This document shows, piece after piece, positions 25,640 to 40,421 of a DNA stretch of 64,000 nt. Below the pieces are notes generated by a model. That model saw only the letters and a list, made by a program, of their open reading frames with translations, was not told the DNA's origin and ran no database searches. The DNA lies in assembly GCA_964006375.1 (NCBI GenBank), contig OZ023268.1, positions 88,311,685 through 88,375,684 of the forward strand, read 5' to 3'. Position 1 is the stretch's first letter; each line of letters starts with the position of its first letter. The DNA comes from Tillus elongatus. Its lineage: Eukaryota > Arthropoda > Insecta > Coleoptera > Cleridae. Both the position numbers and the translations under genes were made by a program.

Positions 25640-26080
25640 ATTAACACAATCTGTTAATCTCGACCTTTTAGGTCGGCTGACATTTTTTAGGACACCAGGC
25701 ATATGCATTAACAACTGTTGGCATTTCTTTTCAAATTCTATTGGTCTTTGTTGTATCAGATTTAAAATGTGCAAAATGTAATGGTTTAAATACTACGTGG
25801 AGTACTTATGAAAATTCTCTGCAGGGTAAACATCGCTCTGACTCCTTGCTAAAAGTGTTTACAAGATTAAAAATAGCTTTAAAAATATCTAGCAGCGCAA
25901 AATGCGTCGTCTACATAATAATTTGTGCCTGAGAAAAATACTCATTTAAGCAAAGATGATATATAACCAAGATATCGTCATTAAAGTACCACCAAACGAA
26001 GACCGTTGCAGAAAATTTATAAACAACTTTTTATTCTTTATTATTAAGTAACAGTGATCGCAGCTTGGGAGGACGGCTTG
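25640..26080. other. Intron, nothing firm
   Basis: A short perfect-looking hairpin occurs at about 25652-25682 ('tcgaccttttaggtcg'). Otherwise no gene or assignable repeat is seen. Confidence 0.4.
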
Positions 26081-26735
26081 ACTACTTGCAGAAAAACGAG
26101 CACCAACGACTTATGGGCCACCTGTAATTGCCGAAGTCATTTTTATAAGATGTAGCTCAAGATATCCTGTAATTAACGTATGCAATTGTTTCTCGTATTT
26201 TGAATAATAATAGTAATATTGAGCTTTACCGCTGAAAAATGCGTTGTGTATATATGTAAACAGATATAAACTGAAACTAACCCCAGGTATGGGTCCTAGG
26301 GATCTAGTTCGCGCTCCTGAGAGAATATTTTTAATATTCAAAAGTCGCGGTCTTCTCAATAGCAAATTGCTTCTACGGAAATTTGCTAATAATTATAGAC
26401 AATCTATAAACTCTATAACTAAAACCACTGCTAAAGCACCAGAGAAAGGGTTTATTTAACATGAATTTTCTGGAAACATTTTACTAAAATGGGGGACAAT
26501 GACGGTTGACGTTGAAACTTAAGAACTTGTAAAACACACTACTTGCGACATTTTCTCTACATGGCCCGTATTCGCTTCAGGCTCTTTCTCTAAAAGTTTG
26601 GTAGATATTTTATGACATAGACCCGCGGACCCAATTTGGTTGACCTAACTTTGTTATTTATGGTAATATAAAAATGCTCCTTAAGGAAACACAAAATTTT
26701 CCGCCAAAAACTCGGCCGATTTCCGGCATTTAAAA
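26080..26735 (+). mobile_element. Helitron-like family copy
   Basis: It carries the body module ('caccaacgacttatgggcc', about 26101), a 3' module ('ccaggtatgggtcctaggga', 'caaaagtcgcggtcttctca') and a terminal hairpin TAGCAAATT / AATTTGCTA ending CTAA at 26389. Relative to the copy at 11055 both stem arms have changed (GTGA/TCAC to GCAA/TTGC), keeping the stem. More family sequence ('gacaatgacggttga', 'ccgcggacccaatttggttg') continues to about 26730. Confidence 0.55.
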
Positions 26736-26739
26736 GAAC

Positions 26740-28325
26740 ATAAAAACACAGGAATTACAATTCAAAAAAACTATACACTCACACTAATGATTACAAACAG
26801 CTAAAATTTTTCAGGCTCAGAAATCCTCAAAATTATAATAGGCCTTGGCAACCAGAATATTTTTCTGTGCTTTTCACATCTTTGCAGGTGGAAGCTCCTT
26901 TATCTGCACCGCCAGTTTATTGTACATCCTTAGGGACTGCACTACAGTACTATTGTAAACAATACTTTTTGTAGTTTGTGCAGAAATTAACTGTTCCTTT
27001 AAACGTGCTCTAGTGTTGTATTGATGCTGTTGTTCACAATCTGACAACAAACTCCGATTTTCCTAATAAAATACGCACACTCTAATATATACAAACTTCT
27101 CAAGGTAAGTATTTTGTTGTCGAGAAATTTTTTCCTACACGAACCCCCATATTTCAAATTGAATATGCTGCGGATACAAGCCTTTTGAAGCCTAAAGATT
27201 CTACCGGCGTCTATGGAATTCCTCCAGAAGATTAGTCCACATCGAAGGCTTGAGTTCACATATCCGTAGTAGGCCTCGAGGCCAGCACTAATACTACTAG
27301 AATCAGACAGAACACGCAAAGCATAACTAAAAGCTGACAGTTTACCTGCTAGATAGCCAACATGGGCCATGCAGTTCAACTGAGAATCAATCTTCTAGCC
27401 CAAAAACTTAACACCATCCTGCGTGCTCAGCAATTCTGAGTTAAATTTCAGCGATAACTGGTTACCCTTAAAATAGTTAAATGAAATCAAGTTTGTTTTA
27501 GTCACATTTATGTGTAAGTTCACTCCCTTGTACCACTGTCCCAGAATTCTCAGTGATTGTGATGCCTCATAACTTAGATCATTTTGTGAAGGAGCTCGTA
27601 AAAGCAAACATGTATCGCCAGCAAAGAAGGTTGTCTTATGGGGCAAAACTTCAGATAGTTCGTTAATATAAAGTAAGAACAAGACTGACCCAACGATTGA
27701 GCCTTGAGGCACACCTCGTTCTTTAACCTTCCACTCAGATGCCAAAAATGCTACTGTTCTATGATCCTTAAAAGCCACATATTGTTTCATGTCTAATAGG
27801 TATGACTTCATTAAATTCAGCGAGACTCCCCTAAAACCCAGCAATGCTAACTTAACTAACAGCGTGTCGTGGGACCCGCTGTGAAAAGCTTTAGATACAT
27901 CCAGCACATAAACATTGCGCTTTCACGCTTATTTAGTCCCTGTGTAATTTCCTTGTGAACCTGAAATCCTGCCCTGTTAGTTGACCTTTTCTTAATATAG
28001 CCGTTTTGATTCTCACTAAATATTTTGTGTTTCTCTAAAAAAGCCACTATTCGCTTACATAGGATTTTTTCTATTATTTTTGTTATGTTCGAAATTAGTG
28101 AGATAGGTCTATAATAAGTAAGTAGATATATGCCCACACTCTTATGTATCAGAATCACTAGTGAGTTTTTTTAGGTCATCTGCAAACAATCCTTGAGCCA
28201 GATATAAGTTAATATGTGTTAATGGATTGACTAAAACATCAGCACATTCTTTCGGTAGCCTTACTATAATCTCGTCAAAACCTTCTGAATTGGCGTTTCT
28301 AAGTTCAAAAATTGTATTGTACACA
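26740..28325 (-). pseudogene. LINE ORF2 relic (reverse transcriptase)
   Basis: A broken minus-strand non-LTR retrotransposon. In order it reads a YYRPISLISNITKIIEKILC block (about 28100), an ENQNGYIKKRSTN block, MLDVSKAFHSGSHDTLL (about 27900), ERGVPQGSIVGSVLFLLYIN (about 27710), a damaged catalytic box FFAGDT where FADDT is expected (about 27620), and a C-terminal region to about 27000 with a LNC-x-H zinc-like start. Frameshifts near 27900 and 27390 and the loss of the catalytic Asp make it inactive. It shares no close similarity with the other LINEs here beyond the family motifs. Confidence 0.8.
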
Positions 28326-28372
28326 TCACTTTCATTGGTGGGGTAAAAAAATATTGTGTCAATAACATATTT

Positions 28373-28700
<328 letters not shown>

Positions 28701-28829
28701 GAATAAGAATGAGCGTAGTATGTCCATTGGCTCGGTCGACTATTGCAAGGCACACTTGGCTACTTGAAGTGTTGCGATTGTAAAAAGTCGACGAATCCTG
28801 CATAAAGGCATTGGAGGGATGCATGCAGT

Positions 28830-31770
28830 GATTTTTTTATTTTTATTTCAACAACACACCACGAGGGCTTACAGCCTAAATACTATCGTACCGTGGGTAT
28901 CGACAAGGAGGAAAGAGGCAACTTGTTAATTCTGGACTTGAAGGTTTAATGGTTCGGGGGAGAAGGAAAAACATGTCCCGGCAAGGAATTCCACAACTTG
29001 GAAGTCCTCGGGACAAAAGAGCAAGCATAACAAGATGTTTTATGTCTGGTGACCTGGACAGTAATAGGGTGCATTCGCTCTGTTCCCCGGGTAGATCTAT
29101 TGGGGGCAGCAGGTGGAGGAACTATGGAAGAAAGCTCATCTGAGCAGTGCCCGTGCAGATATCTATAAAAGAAAGAGAGAGAGAGAGATCACCAACGGCA
29201 CGTCGGTGGGCAAGGGATGGCAGCCTTTGAGTGAGGGTAGGGTCACCGATGAGGCGTATAGCTCTCTTCTGAATGGAGTCCAGGATAGCGAGTGTAGAAG
29301 CGGCAACAGCACCCCAGATGTGGGAGCAGTATTCGATGTTTGGTCTTATTTGTGAATTATATAAGGTATAGAGATTACCGGATGAAAAGTATTTGCAAGC
29401 CCGGAAGAGGAAACCTTATTTGTTAGCAGCCGCTTCTGCAATTGATGTGACATGTTGGTGCCAATTGAGATTTCGATTCACAGAAATGACAACAAGTGAA
29501 AATAACTCATTACTTTGAATAACTTGGTTGTTCATTGTGATGGGTCTAGGGCTGGTGTATCTCTTATGAGAAAGAAAGCAAGACTTTGATTTGGTGGGGT
29601 TGAATTGTACAAGATTTCTACTTCCCCAGTCTAATATTTTTTGGAGATCCACGGAGACAGAACCCTCCATAAGTCTGCGATCCTCATCTAATTGGGATAA
29701 AGAAGCAGGCTTAGAATATTGTATATTTGAGTGGATGGTGCTGTCATCTGCGTAACTGTGAACTGGGTTGAATGTGCTAGAGAGGAGGTCACTGATGTGG
29801 AGAAGAAACAAAGTAGGGGCCAAAGCTGAACCTTGAGGAACCCCTGCATTAATTGGATACAGTTTAGAGGAATGACCATCCACGACAACATAAATGATCC
29901 GGTTGGACAGGAAACTTGCTGTCCAGGTACAGAGTTTTGGTGGTAGGCCATAGGCCGGAGTTTATTAAGGAGCGCTGCGTGCCAGACCTGGTCGAATGCT
30001 TTGGATATGTCTAGAGCGACAATCTGTGATTCACCGTGTAGTTCCATATACGTGTTCCAAGAATGGGTGACAAAGGAAAGGAGGTCGGCAGTTGATCTGC
30101 GCTGACGGAATCCATACTGTCTGTCGTGGATTAGACTGTGTTTTTCAAGAAACTTGAGTAATTCGGTGTTTATATACTTTTCCATCACTTTAGATACGAC
30201 TGAAAGGAGATAAACAGGCTTGTAGTTGCTAGGAAGCGCTTTGGATCCTTTCTTGAGGACGGGTTGTACTCGAGCAGATTTCCAGTTACTAGGGACTATG
30301 CCACTATTGTAAGATGTCTGAAACAGACTAGTCAGGACAGGGGCAAGTTTTGATGCGCATTTTTTTAGAACAATTGCTGGGATCTCGTCAAGGCCAAAGG
30401 ATTTCCTGGCATTAAGAGAAGAAAGCATCTTTCGTACCTTTTTAGTTTTTAAAATAATATCCGTCATTTTATGCGCGACATTGGGGACTGTTGGTGGTTG
30501 AACATTTGGAGGTGGGTTGAGAGTAGAACTGCCGGCGAATAACGAGGCAAAAAGTTCTGCCTTGCCCAGGGCGGTAGAAACAATTTCATCCCATGAGACA
30601 AGAGGTGGGAACGTGCTCTTGCAAAAATTATTTCCAATAGATTTAGTAAGGGTCCAGAAGGGTTTGCTGCCGTTGGAGCTTGAGAGGACTTTGTTTTTGA
30701 TGTGCTTATTGAACGAGTTTTTTTGCCTCAGAAAGAATGCGGACATAGCGGTTTTTTGCGTCGTTAAATGCTTGACGGTTTTCTTGACTGGGATTGTGTA
30801 GAAGCGTTTTGTGAGCTTTGACCTTTTCAAGTCTGGCCTTGTCACAGGATTTAGAGAACCAGGGCCTTTGAGTGGCTGCAGAGGTGTTCTGTGTACGTGG
30901 CATAAATAATTCCATGCCAGCTTGGATAATTTCTGTGATGTTTTGTGAGATATCAGAGGGGTCAGGATGAGAAAAGCAGACAGACGCCCATGGAAATGAG
31001 GAAAAGTAATCTCGCACTTTGTCCCAGTTCGCGGAGTTGTAGTGCCAAACGATACGTGGGTGTGATGATTGTATGATCTCGGGTTGCATTGCGCAGGAAG
31101 CAGTGATCGTGCCGTGATCTGAGCGATCAAGGGGGCGGTGACTGTTATCTTATAGCATTCAGGTTTTGTAGTGAAAAAGAGATCCAAGGGATTTCAGCTG
31201 TGTGTTTGGATGCGAGGAAAGTAAGTAGGTTGCTAAACCATATTGGCTAAAGAATTGCTGACTGCAAATGCCTCCGCAGCTCTTCCTTGTGGATCGGTTT
31301 TTGAGGGTCCTAGCCATTCCTTATTATGGACATGGAAGTCACCAAGAATAGTGACCTCGGAGGAAGTATATTCAGAAATCAGATGGTCGGTTTTTTTCAG
31401 AAAGGTAGTCAAAGAGCTGGACAAAGTTGTTGCCAGAAGGTGACCGGTAAATGCAACAGATGAATTCAGTTGCAGCCCTGAGAGATAGTTTTATCCATAG
31501 TATGTCTTTTCTTTCAGCTTCTAAATTGGGGAGTCTGGTACAGGGTAGCTTGCTACGGACGTACGCACACACGCCTCCATGCAATCTAAAGGAAGTAAGG
31601 AGCTCATACCCCGGGAAATTAAGGTGATTAGTAGCTGTTTTGGCACTGATTTGAGTTTCGGTGAGGAAGAGGAGTTGGGGCCTATTAGCCTGGAGAAAAT
31701 GGTGGACGGAGTTCAGGTTAGAGTTTAGGCCACATATATTCGAGAAGGATTATGTTAAATCGTGATGCTG
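28830..31770 (-). mobile_element. LINE, nearly full ORF2, decayed
   Basis: A minus-strand non-LTR retrotransposon of about 2.9 kb whose 3' end is an A-rich tail at about 28830-28860 (T-rich on the plus strand). It covers part of the endonuclease, the reverse transcriptase and a 3' region. The element lies antisense-free with the channel, that is in the same orientation, within the intron between the exons at 32468 and 25571. Confidence 0.8.
29416..31584 (-). pseudogene. LINE ORF2: endonuclease and reverse transcriptase
   Basis: Reading down the minus strand: endonuclease motifs MHGGVCAYVRSKLPCTRL and CCIYRSPSGNN (31584-31450), then EVTILGDFHVHNKEWLG (about 31350), all typical of APE-type LINE endonucleases. 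A 499-codon frame (31187-29688) then has SFGLDEIPAIVLKKCA, SNYKPVYLLSVVSKVMEKYI, RQYGFRQRRSTADLL and IVALDISKAFDQVWH. A shift leads into NAGVPQGSALAPTLFLLHIS and VHSYADDSTIHS (29880-29740), where the catalytic box is intact. At least three frameshifts separate these parts, so no single product is made. Jockey/R1-type group by motif style. Confidence 0.85.
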
Positions 31771-32467
31771 GCGCCCCATGTACACCCCTGTCCCGGAGAT
31801 CCGAACGGAGGCGTATTTTACCTCCGGAATCTTTTGTACAAGGAGGAGCCATCATCATTTTTGCTTATAAGGGAAACCGACTCATACACCAGAACCGGAA
31901 ACGTCTGTTGGGACTTCAGCGGCCACTTGATGTAAGGGGCGGTACCTCCTCGGGCGTGAAAAAAATCCTTTACTATTACGTAAAGAAAAAGTCCACTACC
32001 ACCTACCATATTGCAAGTATACTACACCAGCCAACTATTAAAGAGCTGACCAGCTCTAGAACTTGCGCAGTGACCATTGCTTATAAAGACTGTGGATCCT
32101 AAAATTAGGCAAGCTGTCACCTCCCGAAGTTTGTCACACTTCTTTTGAATTACATGTATAGTGCACTCTACGAATAAAATTTTGAATTTTCTCACTGATT
32201 ACAAAAAAGCATGCCGCTGAACTTATACTGTATTAACTTGGCATTTTGATGTCATTCATAATACGATTTGTGATAACTAAATTTGCTAAGCTGTATTTTT
32301 CCTTTAACTAACATATTTGCGAAGCTAAAAACAGTGTACCAGATTTACATTCTAGACAGTAATAAATTAACAATAATAACAAAACCTAAATTTAAATGTT
32401 ATAAATATTGCTTACACTAATTATCAATAAAAGAGCATAACAAGAACATAGATATACAAGAACATAC
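31770..32467. other. Intron with LINE-adjacent sequence
   Basis: GC-richer sequence to about 32100 carries short plus-strand frames without recognisable motifs and may be LINE 5' sequence. The rest is AT-rich intron downstream of the exon donor at 32468. Confidence 0.4.
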
Positions 32468-32617
32468 TTGTGGAACAGAACTGCATGTATTCGATCTACT
32501 TCTAATTGAATTTTGTGGACTGAAACCTTTGGCACTTTTATTGTTGGGTGCATCGCTTTGAGTGTCGTTCTGAATTCTAATGGATGATTGCAGAAGTGAG
32601 TCGTTTCTTAAGCTTGC
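32468..32617 (-). CDS. Ca-alpha1T: T-type calcium channel exon: II-III linker, small cassette
   Basis: A 50-codon exon, phase 0-0, between a strong acceptor (TTCATTTTAG|GCAAGC) and donor (CCACAA|GTATGT). The peptide is polar and Ser/Asn-rich, starting ASLRNDSLLQSSIRIQNDTQ and ending RSRSNTCSSVPQ, with no stop in frame. I assign it to the channel because its strand, borders and phase fit exactly between the exons ending at 39433 and starting at 25571. The linker is the least conserved part of the family, so homology alone would not prove it. Its length, divisible by three, would allow skipping without a frameshift. Confidence 0.75.
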
Positions 32618-32967
32618 CTAAAATGAAAATGCATGTGCTACTTTTAAAGCTTCTTATCTAGAGAGCGTGTACAAAAGACAAATGTAAGTTAAGATGGTGG
32701 GTCGATGAAACTACTGTGTAAGTGAAATGATTATGTGTGTTGGAGAAGACTGTACTAATAGAGTCAAAGTTTTCAGTGTTTTAGTGAAAAGTATATACAG
32801 TTGGTCATCTTTTCGATAAAAAAAAACGTTATTTGGTATAGGTAATAACATAATGTAATATCAAAACAGACGACACATCACCTCCGCAAAAAAATAACAT
32901 AAATGCGACTCATAGTAGTTACAACAATAAAATAAGCAGCTCTTTAAAGCGCTACTTCTAAAACAAA

Positions 32968-33110
32968 CAAGGACTACGAGTGAAGATTGGATGAGCATTG
33001 ATCAGTATAATTTGGAAAACCCAATTCATCACAATACAGTTTTTAGACCTGGCGATCGTTTCGCTAACAAAGTTAGTGTCATCAGAGGAAGGTAATAAGG
33101 TTGTGATTTT
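32968..33110. mobile_element. Penelope-like terminal repeat, single arm
   Basis: One arm only: 'gaagattgg', 'aacccaattcatcacaatac', 'gatcgtttcgctaacaaagt' and 'catcagagga'. It is followed by a (TA)n tract. Confidence 0.6.
33048..33088 (-). ncRNA. Hammerhead ribozyme motif
   Basis: Minus strand: stem I CCT, intact core CTGATGA, stem II ACTAAC-TTT-GTTAGC (five pairs, one closing mismatch), GAAA, stem III region ACGATCGC, then C and stem I partner AGG. The cleavage triplet is GCC rather than GTC, so the base expected to pair at the foot of stem III is changed. Confidence 0.6.
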
Positions 33111-33164
33111 AGACAAACGCAATTATAAGGATAGAGTTTATAACGCAATAATAGAGTCAGGACC

Positions 33165-33165
<1 letters not shown>

Positions 33166-33233
<68 letters not shown>
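33166..33233. repeat. (TA)n microsatellite
   Basis: Pure TA tract directly abutting the CAGGGTTACAAC terminus of the mariner-type fragment at 33234. Confidence 0.98.
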
Positions 33234-33236
<3 letters not shown>

Positions 33237-33820
33237 GGTTACAACTATTTAATTGCTCAGTATTGGGATCTCAGTAGCGGTAAGAGATACAGAGTTGGTT
33301 AAATTACCAAAAAGATCCTTAAATTTTAGCTGATCCATTATCTAAAAACAAGTTTTGAATATGTCGATTCGTTCCTGAAATATCCTGAAAAAACTGAAAA
33401 ACTCAATTTTCAAAATTTTACAATAAATCCTTTATTATCAAAGAGGAGCTCCTAATTTTTGCTTTGTGCAGCCAAGTCGGCATATCTTCGCCAGAATAGC
33501 AAGGGTCATGGATGAAACTGGTACTTTGATGAGAAAGCGTGTTCCCTACAATGTGGAACCCAATGCTGACGAAATCAATGCTCTTGCTCAACTCAATATA
33601 AATTACAACTTATCCACAACACATATTGCGAGAGAATGTGGAATAAGCCAGCAGCTATCGTCAAAGATTCTGAAAAAACACAAATTCCATTCTTATAAAT
33701 ACATCATAGTGCAAGCACTTTATGAGCCAGATCACGACCGGCGGTTGCAGTTTTGTCAATGGTTTTGTCAATGGTTTAAAATGAAAATAGAATTAAATAT
33801 CATCGTATGCCTAAATTTTA
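33234..33820 (+). mobile_element. Mariner-type element, 5' part with transposase N-terminus
   Basis: It starts at a CAGGGTTACAACTATTTAAT terminus beside TA and has a plus-strand frame (33466-33831). That frame contains a helix-turn-helix-like segment, NLSTTHIARECGISQQLSSK followed by ILKKHKFHSYK, and then a DHDRRLQFCQWF block, as in the DNA-binding half of mariner-type transposases. A 15-bp duplication (about 33754-33772) is visible in the last block. The catalytic half is missing; LINE sequence follows. Confidence 0.65.
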
Positions 33821-34846
33821 CAACTCCTTGAAGATATAAGAAAGTCGGATAAATATACCAGAAACAGCAAAGGCCCACGCACTCTGCCCTAAGGCAAGCC
33901 TTACAAAATATACAGAGATGTAGCTAAATATTGCATGCAGAATACCCGATGAGCTCTGCTTTGAACAGACGACTGCACCAGTTAAACTCTCCCACAGATG
34001 CTGGAATTCGATCAAATGCTCAAATTCTAAGTGCTACATTTTACGAACAGCTGAATAAGATATATGAATAGTATATAAAATTATTAAAAAAATTTACAAA
34101 AACCATATAAGCCTTGAGTTTAGAGAAAAACGATTTAAATTGATTGAAAGTTACATTGCAGGTAGAAAAAAAAAACTGTGTGAGAGTTAGTAGTGTGAAC
34201 AGTTAGTGGTCTCTAGTTGAGTGGGGCGTACTACAGGGTCCCATTTTGGGACCTGTTCTATTTACGTTATATATAAACGACCATTTTGCCTTGCTAGATG
34301 ACCAGGGTGTGATTAGCTACTCAGATGATACCAGTGGCGATTTCTCCTAGTGAGCTAGGTGTGCGCCGCACACCCTAAAATATAATTAAAATGTGCACAG
34401 TTAAATATGTTTAATTTCTTTTTCCCTTAGTCTTAATATACTACACATTTTATGACAATCGATTTAATTTACTTATTTGATTTCATAAATAGTCGGTTAA
34501 TAGTGACTTGGAATGAAGTCGGCACCACGTCTTCATTCAGAAAATATGAGTAGGTCAATAGCAACTGGGAATGAATTCGGGTTAGGTGTGCGTTGTTATT
34601 TCCGAACAACTTCACTCGACAGAGCCGTATTGGTATACAATACAGTCCCCCACCCATGTGTTTAAAATACTAAGGAAATACCATTGGTTTTAACACTGCA
34701 GTGAGCGGTAAAAATACCGCTCAAGACAAATGAATGGAACGCCGGTTTAACAAACGTTGTGATAGCATTATTTACAAACATTACAACTGCGCTTGCCTGG
34801 ACCACAGTATTCTAGAATCAAAGACTATAATACATTTTAGTAAATT

Positions 34847-35194
34847 TTCGTAGAAAAAATTCACTAATGGGGAGATCTCGACTTTTGAATTTTGAAAAAT
34901 TGTTTGCAAATGAGCGCGAACTAGGACCCCTAGAACCCATATCCGGGGTCAGTTTCAATTTTTATATATAAGAATTTAATTTGAGTCAAGTTTTAAAATA
35001 TAGAAATTTTTGATTAAAATGAAGAAACTGATTTCAAGTACCATCCATATTTCTAGAAATTGTAATGGTACATAATGGGGTGAGGTAATTTTGGAGATTA
35101 GAAATAAGATGACAACTTTAGAACAATTGACATTTAGATTAAAATTTAGTCAAAATTGCATCATTTGCAGTCACAAGTTTAGACTTATTTGTAA

Positions 35195-35280
<86 letters not shown>

Positions 35281-35617
35281 GGTATCACACCGATAACTCA
35301 AAATATAATCGGCCGATTTTGATAAAATTTGGCATGTACCTTCCTTCTGTAAATGTATTGGACAATTTCGTTAGTCAGGAAAATCGGACGAGGTTTTCCG
35401 GGAAAATTTTGAGTTTTTATTTGAAAAAAACTTGTATCTCAAAAAATAAAAAAGATAAGATAACCAAATTTGGTAGGTAGGTTTACGATATAAAAATTAA
35501 ACTATACACCAAAATTTAGATTTCTATGTTGCAAGATAAAAAAGTTATAATAAAATATTTTGTGCCAGATCATTTCTATGAAAATTCACTACCATAACGC
35601 ACTTGCTGCATCCAGGA
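34847..35617 (-). mobile_element. Helitron-like element nested in hAT element
   Basis: A minus-strand copy of the family seen at 11055-12784: the 5' end TCCTGGATGCAGCAAGTGCG at about 35617, the module ending 'aaaatcggccgattat' next to a (TA)n tract at 35199-35276, then the 3' module 'gagatctccccattagtg' and a terminal hairpin ending CTAA at 34847. It is the most compact complete-looking copy in the window. Confidence 0.6.
35199..35276. repeat. (TA)n microsatellite
   Basis: TA tract inside the nested Helitron-like element. Confidence 0.98.
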
Positions 35618-35848
35618 TTTTTACACATTTTATTATTAATACCATATTAACATTGAACTACTTTTAATGTTTACAGGTTTCACCCCGTTCCGGACAGTGC
35701 TAACGCTAACACAAATTTGTGTGAAGAGAAGAGCTTGATAATAATTCCATGTTCTTTTCGTGTTTTAAAGTTTTAAGTGACTTTTTAATTTGTTAGTGTT
35801 GCAGTGGGAAATTAATTTATTTATCTACGTATCATTCCCATATAGGTC

Positions 35849-36091
<243 letters not shown>

Positions 36092-37591
36092 TTTAGTGTT
36101 AATAATTTTTAAAACCACCACTAACAGCAACTCTTACCGCACACCCGAACATTTTGGTCAGGAGACGCCACTGGATGATACGATCTTGTTTTGTGAGGCT
36201 GAAACATGGAAGGACTTGAGAGGGAAAGCTGAATAAGGATTGACGAAGTTGAAGCAAAGGTTCGGCTGTAATATACCTACTGTTAACGCAGACAATTAGA
36301 CAAGATTTGGTGCTTCTGCTTCATATGAAAAAGGCTTGCCAACATATCGGGCTTTGTAAACTGACGAAATTACAATCACAAGAGAATCTTTGGTGTCTTA
36401 GCTGGGTATAAAGATAGACGAACACTTAAAGTGTAATTTGCATATTGTGAACTTAGTGAAAAACGTGTCTCTTGTCAGAGTATAGTGAGCTATGGGATAA
36501 TTGGTAGGGGAGGTGAACTGTCATTTCCATGCACTAAATGTGGTACAAAAGTGGGTGCTCAGAACAATTTAAGGAAGACAACAAATGTATCCCCCAGACG
36601 CATTATTTAGAGAAGCACATGCAAGGTACACATGGAGTCGGTGGTATTGAGTCATTCAAGTCACAGGTATCATACAATGCGGGATTATTTTACGGGTATA
36701 AGGCCTATAAAACCAGTGGGCGTTATAAATTTCTTGTACGTGGGATCTAAATTTTATAGTAAACTACCGAATTAGAAACCTCTCATCGAGTAAGTATTCG
36801 ATATATGTGCAGAAATGGATAATGGATTCGGGAGAAAAATACTGCATGTTAATTTTGGTAGTTAAAAGTTATGATTAATCATGAAGTTGTTGGACAACTA
36901 GAATCTACGGAGGTATATACTGGAGTTGGCTCGTTTTGCTCTGGTCGTTTGGCCCTCTAGGCTGTGTGCTATGTTGCCGTATTTGTGGTTGTGTTTTGGT
37001 GCTCTTGGTGTGGATGGTGTGGTGGACTGTATTGGTGTTGTGCTGTCTATGTGTTCACGTGTGTGCGTTCTTTAAGAGAGGAATTGTGTCATAAATGACC
37101 AACTACATGGTTTATATTGTGTTTCCAGAGTCTGTAACTGATCCTGTGGTGTTGTTGACTGATTTCTTTCTGTTGTCACTGTATCTATTGGAGAATTACT
37201 GGAGATTGGATAAGTTACCCACCTACAAGCTTAGGCTTTAGTGATAGACCATTGTGATTCTTTGTTTACTTTTATAGATTGTTTTATAGTTCTAAGTTAC
37301 AATTATTTATGTGTGATAGATAGATACTTGTTGTTTATAATATAATATAGGGGCTGGCACTAAAAACTATTCAGTTTGTATCTCGCAAAAATTTCATGCT
37401 TAATTGGTTTTCAAAAAGAAAATTATCAATACCACTTTTTATTACTATTTGTCTAAATCAGAAATTGAAAAAAAAAAATGGCCGAGGTAAAATTGTGCAC
37501 CTGAAAAATTATGCGGTAAATAGTACAGGCAAGAGAGGAGCGCGTTACTCTTGTCCATTATGCATTAAACTACAAGAGTTTTTTTGATAGA

Positions 37592-39250
<1,659 letters not shown>

Positions 39251-39432
39251 ATGTATAAAAAATATCTCTATTGCCTGTATTAAAATGTCAATAGTGTAGG
39301 TAATGTGTCATCTGTTTAGAAACGCTATTATAATAAATATTATAGTTGATTAGCTGATAAGCAAATAATGTTTTTTGTGACATAAATGCTATAAAAATAC
39401 TAAATAACATCAACAAAAACATATTTACTTAC

Positions 39433-39798
39433 ATGTCTAGTTACCCCATTGCCATTACAGTGAGAGTGATCTCGACCGTTATTAAGTGGGACTGCATCAG
39501 AATCAGAGCCACTTCTATTCTTCTTTCTCTTCAAGCTCGGTTTGGATGCTAGTTTCCAGGAGCATTTTCTTTGAATTTTGTCTTTATTTAGGTTTTGTTG
39601 ATTCCTTTGATCATTTTTATTGTTTTGTGGGGACATGGGAATTTTTTCAGAAAATGTCATGGTTTTCGTTCCAATCTTCTCATTATGGGTTACTATTTTT
39701 CCTAATAACGTTGGTGGAGCCTCTTCGTTAGCTCTATCAAACTGTCGAAATGTCACCGGTGGAGGTGACAACGATGGAGGCTTCAATAAACTTAAAGA
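39433..39798 (-). CDS. Ca-alpha1T: T-type calcium channel exon: II-III linker
   Basis: A 122-codon phase 0-0 exon with acceptor TGTTTCAG|TCTTTA and donor AGACAT|GTAAGT. It encodes a cytoplasmic segment starting SLSLLKPPSLSPPPVTFRQF, then a polar Asn/Gln/Lys-rich stretch, a basic cluster (KPSLKRKKNR) followed by acidic SGSDSD, and an end rich in His/Asn. The Pro/Ser-rich and basic-acidic patches are plausible sites for phosphorylation or protein binding (inference). It is assigned by strand, phase and position between the exons at 45008 and 32617; no stop interrupts it. Confidence 0.8.
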
Positions 39799-39799
39799 C

Positions 39800-40340
39800 T
39801 GAAACACAAAAATGTTAAATAGCGTTGCTATTTATTGCTTTAAAAAGCAAATATATAATTAAGAAGTAAGTCCAGAAATGCAGATGATTGTGTGTTTATT
39901 CATTGTGCCGAGCGATATTTTTTTACATATTTTAATAGAAAATAATCTCTTAAACCTACAAGCACTTTTCGCTACAAAAAAGACTGTTAAAGCTGACAGA
40001 AAAAAATGTTTTCACGCCTTACAAAGCTATGCTTTCTTCGAACACCCTGTAGAGTAATTAGTGTATGAATTAATTAACGATAATCTAGAAAGCTGGACGA
40101 ATTTTCAGTTTTAGAGATCATCCAGTATAATTTGTTTTTTAACTAGCTGGATGTCTATGTGAAATATATCCCTTTAGCATAAATAAATTGTACAATAAAA
40201 TTTATTAAAGGAAGACCAAGAATCTTTAGCCATATTAAATGTTCGTAGAAATATTATTCATTCTTTGGCAGTTAAATGGAATTGTGTATTTGCCTTGGAA
40301 AAACAGACAAAGAGTTATAATGTCTAGCAGCATTGAGAAT

Positions 40341-40343
<3 letters not shown>
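39800..40343. other. Intron, nothing recognised
   Basis: AT-rich intron upstream of the exon acceptor at 39799. No gene or assignable repeat seen. Confidence 0.5.

Positions 40344-40419
<76 letters not shown>
40344..40419. repeat. (TA)n microsatellite, left of mariner
   Basis: Pure TA tract ending exactly at the left terminus of the element at 40420; its continuation lies on the other side of the element at 43473. Confidence 0.98.
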
Positions 40420-40421
<2 letters not shown>
